A stretch of 64,000 nucleotides of DNA from Clostridiaceae bacterium UBA6085 (GCA_002428605.1 DIXH01000037.1:74841-138840); one strand, 5' to 3'. Positions 7,743 through 17,101 are shown, counted from the stretch's first letter. Made by a program: numbers and translations. The notes: generated by a model from the letters alone, not told the origin.

Positions 7743-9695
7743 TTGGGCCTTAATGAGAAAAAGAGACAATGGGAAGATTTCATGCAGAGGGGAGTCATCG
7801 ATTCCGAGGTAAACAGGAATGTTGCATTGAGCTGGATGAAGTGTAAAAACAAGAAGGTAGATCCCTACGGGGGAATGGGCCGGAAGACTGAACCGGAGCT
7901 GCTTAAGAGCATACGTGAAGAAAACCAGTGGCTGATAGACATCGCCGGACCCATAATGAGGAACCTCTTCGATATAGTCAGTGGGTCCCATTTTCTATTG
8001 GTGCTCACCGACAGCTGTGGCTACATACTTGAGACGATAGGGGATGAGGCAGTCAACAGGATGGCCCATGAGATGCATTTCGAGGTAGGTATGCTATGGA
8101 ATGATGATGCCGTTGGTACAAACGCCATCGGTGTTGCTCTGGATCAGGATGTACAGATACAGATGGCCGGAGCTGACCATTACTGCATCACCCACCATAA
8201 ATGGACCTGCTCGGCATCCCCCATACATGGATTGAACGGGGAGGTCGTAGGATGCCTGAATATTTCTGGTGATGCAGCCATGGCAAACTCACATTCACTA
8301 GGGATAGTTGCTGCTGCGGCTTTTGGAATAGAGAATCAGATACTTCAGAGGCACACTACGGGGCTTATGAGGACGGCACTTGACAGCTCGTCCGACGGGA
8401 TCGTCATACTTGATGAATCATACAGGAGCGTATGGATGAACAAGGCGGCGGAAAACATACTCTTCATGGGGCTTTCGGAGCTTTCGGGGATCGACTTCAG
8501 GAGCCTGATGCCCGATATGCCTTGGGGAGCTTCCGAAAAGAGCGCACAGGGAAAGAGGCATGTGAGGAACGACTGCAAGCTTCTTCTCGGCAGCATGACC
8601 TACCAGATGAGCGCCAGCATATCCCCCATAATCTTTGAAAGAAGCACCATCGGCTACTCGGTGTCCATGATGAGACAGGAGCAGCTCCTGAAGACAGTTA
8701 ACAAGGTCACGGGAAACCATGCAACCTATACCTTCGATGATATATATGCCACGGATCCTGTAATGAAGAGGGTGATCCAGATGGCACAGAAGTACTCAAA
8801 ATATGACGGCAATATCCTGATCGAGGGTGAGAGCGGAACCGGAAAGGAGCTTTTCGCTCAGGCCATTCACAATGCCAGCGCCAGGGCTGATGCACCGTTC
8901 ATAACTATCAACTGCGCATCGATACCCAGGGACCTGGTGGAAAGCGAGCTCTTTGGGTACGAAAAAGGTGCTTTCACCGGAGCCCTGAAAGAAGGTAAGC
9001 CGGGAAAATTCGAGCTTGCTGATGGCGGAACCATATTCCTTGATGAGATCGGTGAGATGCCCCTAGAGTTCCAGCCAAAGCTTTTAAGAATCGTTCAGTC
9101 AAGGTGCGTGCAGCGTCTTGGCGGAAAGTACGAGAAGAAGCTGGACATAAGGATAATCGTGGCTACTAACCGTAACCTGAAGGACGAGGTGGCAGCAAGG
9201 AACTTCAGGGAGGACCTTTACTTCAGGTTCAATGTTCTTAAGCTGACCATTCCGCCGCTTCGCGAGAGGAAGAAGGATATTGCCTACTGTGCGGAGAAAT
9301 TCCTTGAACACTTCAACCAGAGGTACCCTGAAATAAGCAAGGCTATGGATGATAGATTTCTAAGGGAGCTTGAAGGTCATTACTGGCCGGGGAATGTGAG
9401 GGAGCTTCAGAATTGCATTGAAAGGGCCTTCTATACCGGGGTTGGAAATGTCCTGACGGATGCTTCCGCATATTTCGATTCGATAGATATCCCGAAGAGC
9501 AGCATGCATCAGGCGAGGATACTCAACGGAACACTTGAGGAGATTGAAGGTAAGAATGTTGAGACTGTCCTTAAGGACTGTGGCGGAGATGTATGCCTGG
9601 CAGCGGAAAAGCTCGGCATAAGCAGGGCTTCCATGTACAGGAGACTGAAGAAGTACAGGATAAGTCCTAAGGAAGCGTCGAGTAGGCTTGCATAA
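7743..9695 (+). CDS. acoR: Acetoin operon activator AcoR (sigma-54 dependent)
   Basis: A 650-residue activator starting at TTG behind GGGGTGAG; an upstream in-frame ATG (7677) lacks an RBS. The GAF region carries the AcoR-type pattern [22 protein letters not shown] and GCLNISG. A PAS-like segment spans about residues 205-330. The AAA+ domain has Walker A GESGTGKE near 362, GAFTGA near 409 and FLDEIGEMP. The Fis-type HTH is [16 protein letters not shown]. It precedes a sigma-54 promoter and the acetoin dehydrogenase genes, the standard arrangement of aco loci. A partial dyad, TCTCAAATTCGTGA (7679-7692), just upstream resembles its putative target and could allow autoregulation (weak). Confidence 0.92.
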   Translation: MGLNEKKRQWEDFMQRGVIDSEVNRNVALSWMKCKNKKVDPYGGMGRKTEPELLKSIREENQWLIDIAGPIMRNLFDIVSGSHFLLVLTDSCGYILETIGDEAVNRMAHEMHFEVGMLWNDDAVGTNAIGVALDQDVQIQMAGADHYCITHHKWTCSASPIHGLNGEVVGCLNISGDAAMANSHSLGIVAAAAFGIENQILQRHTTGLMRTALDSSSDGIVILDESYRSVWMNKAAENILFMGLSELSGIDFRSLMPDMPWGASEKSAQGKRHVRNDCKLLLGSMTYQMSASISPIIFERSTIGYSVSMMRQEQLLKTVNKVTGNHATYTFDDIYATDPVMKRVIQMAQKYSKYDGNILIEGESGTGKELFAQAIHNASARADAPFITINCASIPRDLVESELFGYEKGAFTGALKEGKPGKFELADGGTIFLDEIGEMPLEFQPKLLRIVQSRCVQRLGGKYEKKLDIRIIVATNRNLKDEVAARNFREDLYFRFNVLKLTIPPLRERKKDIAYCAEKFLEHFNQRYPEISKAMDDRFLRELEGHYWPGNVRELQNCIERAFYTGVGNVLTDASAYFDSIDIPKSSMHQARILNGTLEEIEGKNVETVLKDCGGDVCLAAEKLGISRASMYRRLKKYRISPKEASSRLA

Positions 9696-9747
9696 TCTCA
9701 TAAATGAGACGATTTCGAAATTGAGACTGAGAATCTCAAAAGTGAGA
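9696..9747. promoter_or_regulatory. Putative AcoR upstream activating sites
   Basis: Two dyads, TCTCATAAATGAGA (9696-9709, perfect) and TCTCAAAAGTGAGA (9734-9747, near-perfect), are 38 bp apart and lie about 130-170 bp upstream of the sigma-54 promoter, a normal enhancer distance. A third inverted arrangement, TTGAGA-N7-TCTCAA (9722-9740), overlaps the second. The first dyad starts immediately after the acoR stop codon. Confidence 0.65.
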
Positions 9748-9871
9748 ATCCGGAGAATCTTTAATTTTAATCAGATTTTCCGAATCGTTTTTTTAAACGG
9801 TCAATAATTATTGTTTGGTCAAAATTTGAGCAGTCTGATGAGTAATTATCAAATGATTCGGATAATTAGAG

Positions 9872-9890
9872 TTTGGCATAAAAGATGCTA
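9872..9890 (+). promoter_or_regulatory. Sigma-54 (-24/-12) promoter for the aco operon
   Basis: TTGGCATAAAAGATGCTA has the invariant GG and GC exactly 10 bases apart. The start of transcription would be near 9900, about 30 bases before the first gene. Confidence 0.83.
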
Positions 9891-9932
9891 TATATAGGGT
9901 GTTCATGAAATAAAGAAAGGAGGGAGGTTTTA

Positions 9933-10289
9933 TTGGAGAGATATGTTATCGAGTTCGGAATAGGAATGGATTTTCATGGACAGGACGTCAACAATGCCGC
10001 AAGGAAGGCAGTGAAGGATGCTATATCGAAAAGCTGCCTTAGCGGGCTTCAGGAGCTGCTGCATATCGACGACCTTGACAAGGGAGTCCGCGTAAAGGTC
10101 ACTGTTGCAGTGACGAAGCCTGAGCTTATCGGTGTTGAGGGCATAAAGAGCTGTCTTCCGGTAGGTGAGGTGATCGTCAATGCGGTCCATGGAGGTCTGA
10201 ATGTCCCTGGTATATACCTTCCAAGGTTCGGGGACAGAGATGACAGCATTGAAGTTGCCATAGCGTGTGTAGAAGTAGGTATCACCTGA
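9933..10289 (+). CDS. Lin0512-family protein of unknown function
   Basis: A 118-residue protein with a TTG start nine bases after GGAGGG. The sequence (IEFGIGMDFHGQD at the N-terminus, then AARKAVKDAI and VHGGLNVPG) is recognisable as the Lin0512 family, which has no assigned activity that I know of. The fold is probably a small alpha/beta domain. It is the first gene behind the AcoR-dependent promoter, so it is made together with acetoin dehydrogenase. This placement suggests a role in acetoin or thiamine-enzyme metabolism; nothing in the sequence identifies catalysis. Confidence 0.78.
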   Translation: MERYVIEFGIGMDFHGQDVNNAARKAVKDAISKSCLSGLQELLHIDDLDKGVRVKVTVAVTKPELIGVEGIKSCLPVGEVIVNAVHGGLNVPGIYLPRFGDRDDSIEVAIACVEVGIT

Positions 10290-10322
10290 GTCCAATCAAA
10301 CATTTATAAGGAGGAACATTCA

Positions 10323-11306
10323 ATGGTAAACAAGGAAGCCATCCGTGACATGTACGTCACAATGAAGAAGATCCGAGAGTTTGAGACCAAGGCTATGGAT
10401 CTCTTCGCAGAAGGCAAGATTCCGGGATTCGTCCACCTGTACATCGGGGAAGAGGCCGTAGCGGCCGGCGCATGCCAGCAGCTTAGGACTGACGACTACA
10501 TCACATCAACACACAGAGGACATGGCCACATAGTGGCAAAGGGCGGCGAGCTCAAGTACATGATGGCGGAGCTTTATGGAAAGGCCACCGGTTACTGCAA
10601 GGGCAAGGGAGGCTCAATGCATATTGCGGATGCTACCAAGGGAATACTCGGAGCAAACGGCATAGTTGGAGCTGGTCATAACATCGCAGTTGGAGCAGGA
10701 CTTTCGGCAAAGTACCAGGGAACTGACAAGGTCGTCGTATGCTTCTTCGGTGATGCTTCTACCAATCAGGGGACGTTCCATGAATCACTCAACCTTGCAT
10801 CGATCTGGAAGCTTCCGGTAGTTTTCGTATGCGAGAACAACTACTATGGAATATCCATGAGCCAGGCAAGACATCAGGCAATAAAGGATGTTGCTGACAG
10901 AGCGGTTGCTTATGGAATACCAGGACTTGCAATCGATGGAAATGATGTATTTGCGGTATATGAGGCAGTAGGCGAAGCAGTCAAGAGGGCAAGGAGCGGA
11001 ATGGGGCCTACTCTTATTGAATGCAAGACCTACAGGCATAGGGGACATTTCGAAGGAGACGCTGCCAACTACAAGCCTGAGGAAGAGCAGAGAGAATGGC
11101 TGAAGAAGGATCCGCTTCCGAGAATTATCTCATTCATGAAGGAAAATGAGGTATTCACTGACGAGGAGATCGCGAAGCTCGATGCAGACATAGCCGCTGA
11201 GCTTAATGATGCAATCAAGTTCGCTGAAGAAAGCCCGTTCCCGACTTTAGAGAGTTCTGTCGAGGACATCTATTCTGATATCATCGAGGAGGTGCGTTCA
11301 AGATGA
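10323..11306 (+). CDS. acoA: Acetoin dehydrogenase E1 component, alpha subunit
   Basis: A 327-residue thiamine-diphosphate-dependent E1-alpha subunit. It has the TPP/Mg motif GDASTNQGTFHESLN followed by NNYYGIS, the substrate-loop HRGHGH and the phosphorylation-loop-like YRHRGHFEGD region. With AcoB it decarboxylates or cleaves acetoin and passes the two-carbon unit to the lipoyl group of AcoC, releasing acetaldehyde. The length is typical for AcoA and shorter than pyruvate dehydrogenase E1-alpha. The context with acoR, acoX and a sigma-54 promoter favours acetoin over pyruvate or branched-chain keto acids. Confidence 0.9.
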   Translation: MVNKEAIRDMYVTMKKIREFETKAMDLFAEGKIPGFVHLYIGEEAVAAGACQQLRTDDYITSTHRGHGHIVAKGGELKYMMAELYGKATGYCKGKGGSMHIADATKGILGANGIVGAGHNIAVGAGLSAKYQGTDKVVVCFFGDASTNQGTFHESLNLASIWKLPVVFVCENNYYGISMSQARHQAIKDVADRAVAYGIPGLAIDGNDVFAVYEAVGEAVKRARSGMGPTLIECKTYRHRGHFEGDAANYKPEEEQREWLKKDPLPRIISFMKENEVFTDEEIAKLDADIAAELNDAIKFAEESPFPTLESSVEDIYSDIIEEVRSR

Positions 11307-12271
11307 GTAAAATGACATATATGGAAGCTCTCCGCGAGGGCATGAGCATCAGGATGAGAGAAAACAAGAATGTAATACTCTTTGGAGAAGATGTCGGAGC
11401 CTTTGGTGGCTGCTTCGGAGTTTCAGGCGGAATGATTAATGAGTTCGGAGCTGATAGAGTCAGAGACACACCAATATCAGAGGGTGTAATAGTCGGATGC
11501 GCAGTAGGTGCAGCCGCTACAGGAATGAGACCTATTGCTGAGCTCATGTTCATTGACTTCCTTACAGTTGGAATGGACCAGCTTGTCAACCAAGCTGCGA
11601 AGCTGAGATACATGTTCGGAGGAAAGATAAGTATTCCAATGGTACTGAGGGTTCCCGCAGGTGGAGGAACATCAGCTGCAGCACAGCATTCCCAGTCCCT
11701 TGAAGCATGGGTGACACACGTCCCCGGACTTAAGGTGGTTTATCCTTCAACTCCACAGGATGCTCTAGGACTTATGCTTGCAGCCATAGATGATGATAAC
11801 CCTGTTGTCATGATCGAGAACAAGGTGCTTTACGGATCTTCAGGTGAGGTCTCAAGCCTTGAGGCGATTCCTCTTGGTAAGGGAGACATAAAGAGAGCCG
11901 GAAAGGACATGACGATAGTCGCGTATGGCAGGATGGTAACTGAAGCGCTTGCAGCAGCTGAAGTACTTGCAAAGGAAGGCATAGAATGTGAAGTTGTCGA
12001 CCCGAGGTCGCTGTATCCTCTTGACAAGGCACTGATAGGAGAGTCCATAGCTAGGACACATAAGGCACTTGTTGTGACTGAAGAAGCAAAGCGTGGCGGA
12101 TACGGCGGAGAGATCTCAGCGATAATCGCTGAAGAGTTCTTTGACTCCCTGGATGCTCCGGTAGTCAGAATAGGAGCGCTTAATGCACCCATTCCTTTCT
12201 CACCTCCTCTTGAGCAGTATGTCCTTCCAAATTCCAAGGACATTGTTGCAGCAGCAAGGAAAATGTTTTAG
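11303..12271 (+). CDS. acoB: Acetoin dehydrogenase E1 component, beta subunit
   Basis: A 322-residue transketolase-like E1-beta subunit. Characteristic pieces are GEDVGAFGG, the cofactor-side segment PIAELMFIDF, GGGTSAAAQHSQSLEAW, and a C-terminal transketolase domain with VVDPRSLYPLD and EEAKRGGYG. It forms the alpha2beta2 E1 with AcoA and overlaps it by 4 bp (ATGA), implying translational coupling and equal stoichiometry. Confidence 0.9.
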   Translation: MSKMTYMEALREGMSIRMRENKNVILFGEDVGAFGGCFGVSGGMINEFGADRVRDTPISEGVIVGCAVGAAATGMRPIAELMFIDFLTVGMDQLVNQAAKLRYMFGGKISIPMVLRVPAGGGTSAAAQHSQSLEAWVTHVPGLKVVYPSTPQDALGLMLAAIDDDNPVVMIENKVLYGSSGEVSSLEAIPLGKGDIKRAGKDMTIVAYGRMVTEALAAAEVLAKEGIECEVVDPRSLYPLDKALIGESIARTHKALVVTEEAKRGGYGGEISAIIAEEFFDSLDAPVVRIGALNAPIPFSPPLEQYVLPNSKDIVAAARKMF

Positions 12272-12281
12272 ATAGGGAAAG

Positions 12282-12305
12282 CAGGGAAGGCTCTGGCCTT
12301 CCCTG
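12282..12305 (+). repeat. Intra-operon stem-loop between acoB and acoX
   Basis: CAGGGAAGG and CCTTCCCTG form a perfect 9-bp stem with a 6-base loop. There is no following T-run, and the downstream genes belong to the same operon. It more likely protects or processes the mRNA than terminates it. Confidence 0.55.
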
Positions 12306-12325
12306 TTCCAGAAAGGATGATTTAA

Positions 12326-13324
12326 ATGGCGTCCATAGGCATCATAGCAAATCCGGCTTCAGGAAAAGACATTAGAAGACTGGTGTCTTATGCCACTGTG
12401 TTCGACAACAATGAGAAAGTGAATATAGTGAAAAGGATAGTCCTGGCAGCCCAGGAAATGGGGGTTGAGGACATATGGTTCATGCCGGACTCCTTCCAGA
12501 CCGGTTATAAGGTCATTGATGAGTTGTCCTGCGAAAGGGTCCTTACGGCAAGATGCAGGGTGCTTGAGATGAGCATTGGCGCATCTGCCCAGGATTCGAC
12601 TGATGCTGCGGCCCTGATGGAGTCCATGGGGCTGGGGTGCATAGTAGTTCTTGGCGGAGACGGAACAAGCAGAGCTGTCGCAAAGAGCGTGAAGAACATT
12701 CCGGTATTGCCTGTATCCACGGGAACAAACAATGTTTATCCTCTGCTTATCGAAGGCACCGTCGCCGGAATGGCGGCGGCAGCTGCCGCGTTGTACGGAG
12801 ATGAGGGCAGGACATGTGTAAGGGACAAGAGGATAGAGATAATGAGGGATGGACAGGTAGTGGACATAGCTCTGATAGATGCAGTGGTATCAGCGGAGGT
12901 CTTCGTGGGTGCCAGGGCAATTTGGAACCTTGACAACATAATGAGGGTAATGGTCACAAGGTGTCATCCGGCAAGCATCGGTTTTTCATCTGTAGCCGGG
13001 GTACTGGGAATAGTCAGGCCATGGGATGACTTCGGTTATTCGGTGATACTGGGAGACAGTGGAATGCATGTGGTTGCACCGATAGCCGCAGGCGTCCTGA
13101 AGGAGGTCTGCGTATCTCATTCAGGCAGGATGGAACTTGACGAGGAACATAGCTTCACCGCTTCAGGAAGGTGTGTAATAGCCCTTGACGGTGAGAGAGA
13201 GATAGTTCTGAGGGAAGGCGAAACAGTGGCATTCAGAATCACGAGAAACGGACCTCTGAGGGTGGATGTGAGATCCACGCTGGAGAAGGCTCTGAATAAC
13301 GGTGTGTTTTCCAGAGGGACCTAA
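12326..13324 (+). CDS. acoX: AcoX, ATP-NAD kinase-like protein
   Basis: A 332-residue protein starting GIIANPASGKDIRRL, with the diacylglycerol/NAD-kinase-type motif VVLGGDGTSRA around residues 108-119 and a PVSTGTNN loop. AcoX is found in many acetoin operons and is related to ATP-NAD kinases, but its reaction is not established. It lies between the E1 and E2 genes. The kinase-like motifs suggest that it binds ATP and a nucleotide-type cofactor. An alternative is a general NAD kinase paralogue, which the operon context makes less likely. Confidence 0.85.
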   Translation: MASIGIIANPASGKDIRRLVSYATVFDNNEKVNIVKRIVLAAQEMGVEDIWFMPDSFQTGYKVIDELSCERVLTARCRVLEMSIGASAQDSTDAAALMESMGLGCIVVLGGDGTSRAVAKSVKNIPVLPVSTGTNNVYPLLIEGTVAGMAAAAAALYGDEGRTCVRDKRIEIMRDGQVVDIALIDAVVSAEVFVGARAIWNLDNIMRVMVTRCHPASIGFSSVAGVLGIVRPWDDFGYSVILGDSGMHVVAPIAAGVLKEVCVSHSGRMELDEEHSFTASGRCVIALDGEREIVLREGETVAFRITRNGPLRVDVRSTLEKALNNGVFSRGT

Positions 13325-13341
13325 AACTTGAAAAAGGAGGA

Positions 13342-14640
13342 ATGGAAATGGCAAAGCTGATAGTGCTTCCAAAGCTTGGACTTACTATGACAGAAGGTAC
13401 GATAGCCAGGTGGTATAAGCAGGAAGGTGATGAAGTAAAGGTCGGGGATATACTCTATGACCTTGAAACAGACAAGCTCACCAATGAGATAGAAGCAAGG
13501 AATGACGGTATAATCAGGAAAATATTCATACAGGAGGGGGAAAAGGCACCATGCCTCGCACCTGTGGCGATAATTGCCGCTGCCGACGAGGACATATCAG
13601 ACCTTATGCCAGGCGGAGCAGAACCTGCCAGGAAAGAAGAACCCAAGGCAATTGAGGTGAAGGCAGCTGAAGCACCGGCTCCTGAAGCGCCGAAGGCAAA
13701 TGCTCCGGCATCACCTGCAGCGAAGAAGCTTGCAAAGGAAAAGGGAATTGACATTGCCCTTGTGACTGGAACAGGACCAGGCGGAAGGATAACAATAGAG
13801 GATGTTGAAAAATATACTCCTGTACTGGAAGCACCTCCTCTGAAGGCATCACCTGTGGCTGAAAAGCTGGCAGCTGATAAAGGCATCGACCTTAAGGATG
13901 TCCCTTCTGAAGGAAGGATAATGAAGGCTGATGTCGAGAAGGTAATACCGAAGACTGAGGCAGGCGGCGAGGAAAGGGTAAAGATGACCGGCATGAGGAA
14001 GGTCATCGCCAAGAGGATGGCGGAGAGCTGGAACACGTGTCCGACAGTGACCTTTGATATAAGTGTGGACATAACCAACATGGACCAGCTTAGAGAGCTT
14101 TTGAAGAAAGAAGAGGTTCCTGTATCCTATACTGATATCATCGCATTCATGGTGGCAAGGACACTTCCGGAGTTCCCTCTTGTCAACTCATCTGTTGACG
14201 GTACAGACATCATAATGAAGAAGTATGTCAACCTTGGAATTGCCGTTGCCCTTGATGACGGACTGCTTGTTCCTGTGATAAGGGATGCAGACAAGAAGGG
14301 CCTGAAGGAGCTGTCAATTGAGCTGAAGCTGCTTGCAACAGACGCAAGAGCCGGAAGGCTCGGACCAGACAGCCTGTCAGGCGGTACCTTCACTATAACC
14401 AATCTCGGAATGTTCGGGATCGAGAGCTTCTCGCCGATAATAAACCTTCCTGAGGTCGCTATCCTTGGAGTAAACGCCATCAGGGAAGTTGTGGTACCTG
14501 ATTGCTGCGGATTCACAACAAAGAAGTTCATGGGGCTTTCGCTGACAGCTGACCACAGGGTTGTGGACGGGTCTGTTGCTGCGCAGTTCCTGGCAAGGCT
14601 CAGGAAGAAGCTGGAGAATCCGGCACTCCTGTTCATATAG
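13342..14640 (+). CDS. acoC: Acetoin dehydrogenase E2 (dihydrolipoamide acetyltransferase) with two peripheral-binding domains
   Basis: A 432-residue E2. Residues 1-80 are one lipoyl domain with the target Lys in LETDKLTNEIEA. An Ala/Pro/Glu-rich linker leads to a first E1/E3-binding domain (ASPAAKKLAKEKGID to GPGGRITIEDVEKY), then a second, more divergent copy (ASPVAEKLAADKGID to EGRIMKADVEKV). The catalytic domain ends with DHRVVDGS, whose His and Asp belong to the acetyltransferase active site. Most E2 proteins have one peripheral-binding domain; two in tandem are unusual. The start is ATG at 13342 or 13348, both served by GGAGG. Confidence 0.9.
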   Translation: MEMAKLIVLPKLGLTMTEGTIARWYKQEGDEVKVGDILYDLETDKLTNEIEARNDGIIRKIFIQEGEKAPCLAPVAIIAAADEDISDLMPGGAEPARKEEPKAIEVKAAEAPAPEAPKANAPASPAAKKLAKEKGIDIALVTGTGPGGRITIEDVEKYTPVLEAPPLKASPVAEKLAADKGIDLKDVPSEGRIMKADVEKVIPKTEAGGEERVKMTGMRKVIAKRMAESWNTCPTVTFDISVDITNMDQLRELLKKEEVPVSYTDIIAFMVARTLPEFPLVNSSVDGTDIIMKKYVNLGIAVALDDGLLVPVIRDADKKGLKELSIELKLLATDARAGRLGPDSLSGGTFTITNLGMFGIESFSPIINLPEVAILGVNAIREVVVPDCCGFTTKKFMGLSLTADHRVVDGSVAAQFLARLRKKLENPALLFI

Positions 14641-14651
14641 GAGGTGCTTGA

Positions 14652-16037
14652 ATGACAAGCATCGCTATAATAGGCGGAGGACCAGGAGGATATGTAGCTG
14701 CAATAAGGGCTGCACAGCTAGGGGCAAAGGTCACACTGATAGAGAAGGAAAAGATCGGTGGAACCTGTCTCAACGTGGGCTGCATTCCGACAAAGGCAAT
14801 GCTCGAGAGCGCACACCTTTATGACATGGTGAAGGATGGCAAAAGGCGAGGGATACTTGCTGAACCTAAGCTTGATTTCACAGGTGTACAGAAGAGCAAG
14901 GCCACTGCGGTAAGAAGGCTGGTCAATGGGGTAACCGCAACCCTTAAGTCCAATGGAATAGAGATAATAAGCGGGACGGCAAGCTTCAAGGATGGAAAGA
15001 CGATCAGCGTCGAGACAGCTGAAGGCGTTCTTGAGCTATCACCGGACAAGGTCATAATCGCAGCGGGATCGGTGCCGGCAATACCGCCAATTCCGGGACT
15101 TGACGGAAAGAATTGCATCACAAGCACCGGAGCGCTTGACCTGACAGAGGTCCCTGAAACGATGGCCATCATCGGCGGAGGAGTAATAGGTGTCGAGATA
15201 GGGAGCATATACAGGTCCTTCGGCACAAAGGTAGATGTCATCGAGATGATGCCGGTGATACTTCCCATGATGGATGGAGAGCTTACGGGTGAAATAAGGA
15301 AAAAGCTTATAAAGAAGGGCATAGGGATACATACATCCGCAAAGGTGGTTTCCGTTGAAGAGGACGGGGACAAGTCCAGGGTCAACGTGGAGATGGATGG
15401 CGAGATGAAGGCCTTCATCTGCGACAAGGTGCTGGTGGCGGTAGGCAGGAGGACAAATACTGATGGTCTTGGCCTTGAAAGGGCAGGAGTCATCCACGAC
15501 AGGGGAAGGATAACAGTGGATGAGAAGATGCAAACGTCAAATCCTGACATCTATGCTGTGGGAGACTGCATAGGGAAGATCATGCTTGCTCATACGGCAT
15601 CAGTGATGGGGGAGTGTGCTGCAGAGAATGCCATGGGCCATAGCAGCATATATGATGAAAAGACCAATCCGTCCTGTGTATACACTGAACCTGAGTTCGC
15701 GTCAGTAGGCCTTACCGAAGAGAAGGCTAAGGAGAAGGGCGTAGCCTATATCAAGGGGACGTTCCCGCTCAGTGGAAACGGAAAGGCTATGATCATGAAT
15801 GGCGGAGAGGGCCTTGTGAAGATCCTTGCTGACCCTAAATACAAGGAGATACTGGGAGTCCACATACTCGGCCCGAGGGCTACTGACCTTATTGCCGAGG
15901 CTGCACTTGCAATAAGGCTTGAAGCTACGGTTGATGAGCTCATCACAACGATACATGCCCATCCTACTTTAGCGGAAGCCGTGAGGGAAGCCGCAATGGA
16001 TGTATTGGGCAATGCCATACACAAGGCGAGGGAGTAG
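14652..16037 (+). CDS. acoL: Dihydrolipoamide dehydrogenase (E3)
   Basis: A 461-residue flavoprotein disulfide reductase. It has an N-terminal FAD motif (GGGPGGYVAA), the redox-active pair GGTCLNVGCIPTK, an NAD motif (GGGVIGVEIGS), the second FAD contact (YAVGDCIG) and the C-terminal HAHPTLAE with the catalytic His. It reoxidises the lipoyl group of AcoC with NAD+. It begins 12 bases after acoC and is the last gene before a strong terminator. A general Lpd function is possible, but operon context supports the acetoin complex. Confidence 0.93.
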   Translation: MTSIAIIGGGPGGYVAAIRAAQLGAKVTLIEKEKIGGTCLNVGCIPTKAMLESAHLYDMVKDGKRRGILAEPKLDFTGVQKSKATAVRRLVNGVTATLKSNGIEIISGTASFKDGKTISVETAEGVLELSPDKVIIAAGSVPAIPPIPGLDGKNCITSTGALDLTEVPETMAIIGGGVIGVEIGSIYRSFGTKVDVIEMMPVILPMMDGELTGEIRKKLIKKGIGIHTSAKVVSVEEDGDKSRVNVEMDGEMKAFICDKVLVAVGRRTNTDGLGLERAGVIHDRGRITVDEKMQTSNPDIYAVGDCIGKIMLAHTASVMGECAAENAMGHSSIYDEKTNPSCVYTEPEFASVGLTEEKAKEKGVAYIKGTFPLSGNGKAMIMNGGEGLVKILADPKYKEILGVHILGPRATDLIAEAALAIRLEATVDELITTIHAHPTLAEAVREAAMDVLGNAIHKARE

Positions 16038-16049
16038 GAAAGCTGTTCC

Positions 16050-16083
16050 GGAGCGGTCCCATAAAAATGGGATCGCTCCTTTT
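16050..16083 (+). terminator. Rho-independent terminator of the aco operon
   Basis: A 13-bp stem (GGAGCGGTCCCAT with ATGGGATCGCTCC, one G-T pair) with a 4-base loop is followed by four T residues, 12 bases after the acoL stop. Confidence 0.9.
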
Positions 16084-16185
16084 CCATTGTCTATTGTTAG
16101 TTTGTCCCGGGATTGCTAATATCAGTGTAAGGACAAAAAATAATCGGGCATGTCTTGATCATATTATGAAAGGCGGAATGGGATC

Positions 16186-16464
16186 ATGGCACCATCTACT
16201 CGAGCCGGCTGGTGGTCGGTGACTTCAATGCTGATAGCATTATTACTTCTCCTGTCAGTGGTCATGGCAATGAACATGCCCTATAACCTTCCGTTCCCTG
16301 CACCCAGAATGGAAGCGCTCTTAGCGGCACTTACAGCTGCAACCTTTGCAGGGATAGGAACTGTTTGCGGTGCTATAGCCCTTATTCAGAAGGACAGGGG
16401 CAAACTTCTGATCATATCCGAGGTTCTTGGAATACTTTTCTTTCAGCAATATTTCTTGCTCTAG
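16186..16464 (+). CDS. Small hypothetical membrane protein
   Basis: A 92-residue protein with three hydrophobic stretches, about residues 12-30, 42-66 and 74-92, separated by short polar turns, so probably three membrane passes. An AAAGGCGG-like site precedes the ATG by some 12 bases. I recognise no family. It lies between the aco terminator and a methyltransferase gene. Its codon use matches its neighbours. Confidence 0.5.
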   Translation: MAPSTRAGWWSVTSMLIALLLLLSVVMAMNMPYNLPFPAPRMEALLAALTAATFAGIGTVCGAIALIQKDRGKLLIISEVLGILFFQQYFLL

Positions 16465-16522
16465 CATTCCCGGGACTGTTATGGGGATGATAGACACGTT
16501 TCGCGGCTCTGGGGGGATATGA

Positions 16523-17101
16523 ATGGGAGTTTTTGATTTTATTGCACCTGTTTACGGACTTTTTTTCAATATGCAGAGAAGATCGTTCAGGGAAGTGCTG
16601 GAGAGGTTTAGTGAGGACATAGACTTTGACAGCCGGAAGAGGATACTTGATGTAGGCTGCGGAACCGGTTCGCTGATCTCGGTCCTTTCTGAGGGGAGAC
16701 GGACAGTCTGGGGAATAGATGGTTCAGAGAAGATGCTGCAGGTAGCAAGGAGGAAGCTGGCAGGAAAAGATATCGAGCTTTTTTACGGTAATGCGGCAAA
16801 GGAGCTGCCATTTAAAGATAAGTCCTTTGACATGGCTATCGCATCCTATGTGGCGCATGGCATGGTCAGGGAAGACAGGATCGCCATGTACAAGGAGATG
16901 AAAAAGGTGACAGAAGGCATCGTTGTGATACATGACTACAACGGTGTGAGGTCACTAATGACTAGCGTTATTGAGACTCTCGAGGGAGGGGACTACTTCG
17001 GATTCATAAAGGACCCGAAGGGGGAGATGAGGGAGGTATTCAGCTCAGTTAGGGTATTGGATGCGGGTAAAAGGTCAGCTTGGTATGTGTGCATTCCATA
17101 A
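16523..17101 (+). CDS. Class I SAM-dependent methyltransferase
   Basis: A 192-residue protein with the SAM-binding motif I ILDVGCGTGSL near residue 40, the acidic motif II VWGIDGSEKML, and a motif with LPFKDKSFDMAIASY. This fits the Methyltransf_11/UbiE-like family, but the C-terminus is short and gives no substrate clue. It has its own GGGGGG ribosome binding site. A split permease follows after about 77 bases. Confidence 0.82.
   Translation: MGVFDFIAPVYGLFFNMQRRSFREVLERFSEDIDFDSRKRILDVGCGTGSLISVLSEGRRTVWGIDGSEKMLQVARRKLAGKDIELFYGNAAKELPFKDKSFDMAIASYVAHGMVREDRIAMYKEMKKVTEGIVVIHDYNGVRSLMTSVIETLEGGDYFGFIKDPKGEMREVFSSVRVLDAGKRSAWYVCIP

Noticed and set aside
3140..9866. Shared 9-mer TCGGATAAT near both sigma-54 promoters (3140-3148 and 9858-9866)
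   Set aside because: It occupies different positions relative to the promoters and a 9-base AT-rich match can arise by chance; insufficient for a site call.
12282..12305. Transcription terminator between acoB and acoX
   Set aside because: The stem is perfect but has no T-run and the same operon continues, so I list it only as a stem-loop.
14819..15550. 243-residue minus-strand open frame opposite acoL
   Set aside because: Ser/Thr/Pro-rich low-complexity translation, antisense to an intact enzyme gene, no RBS.
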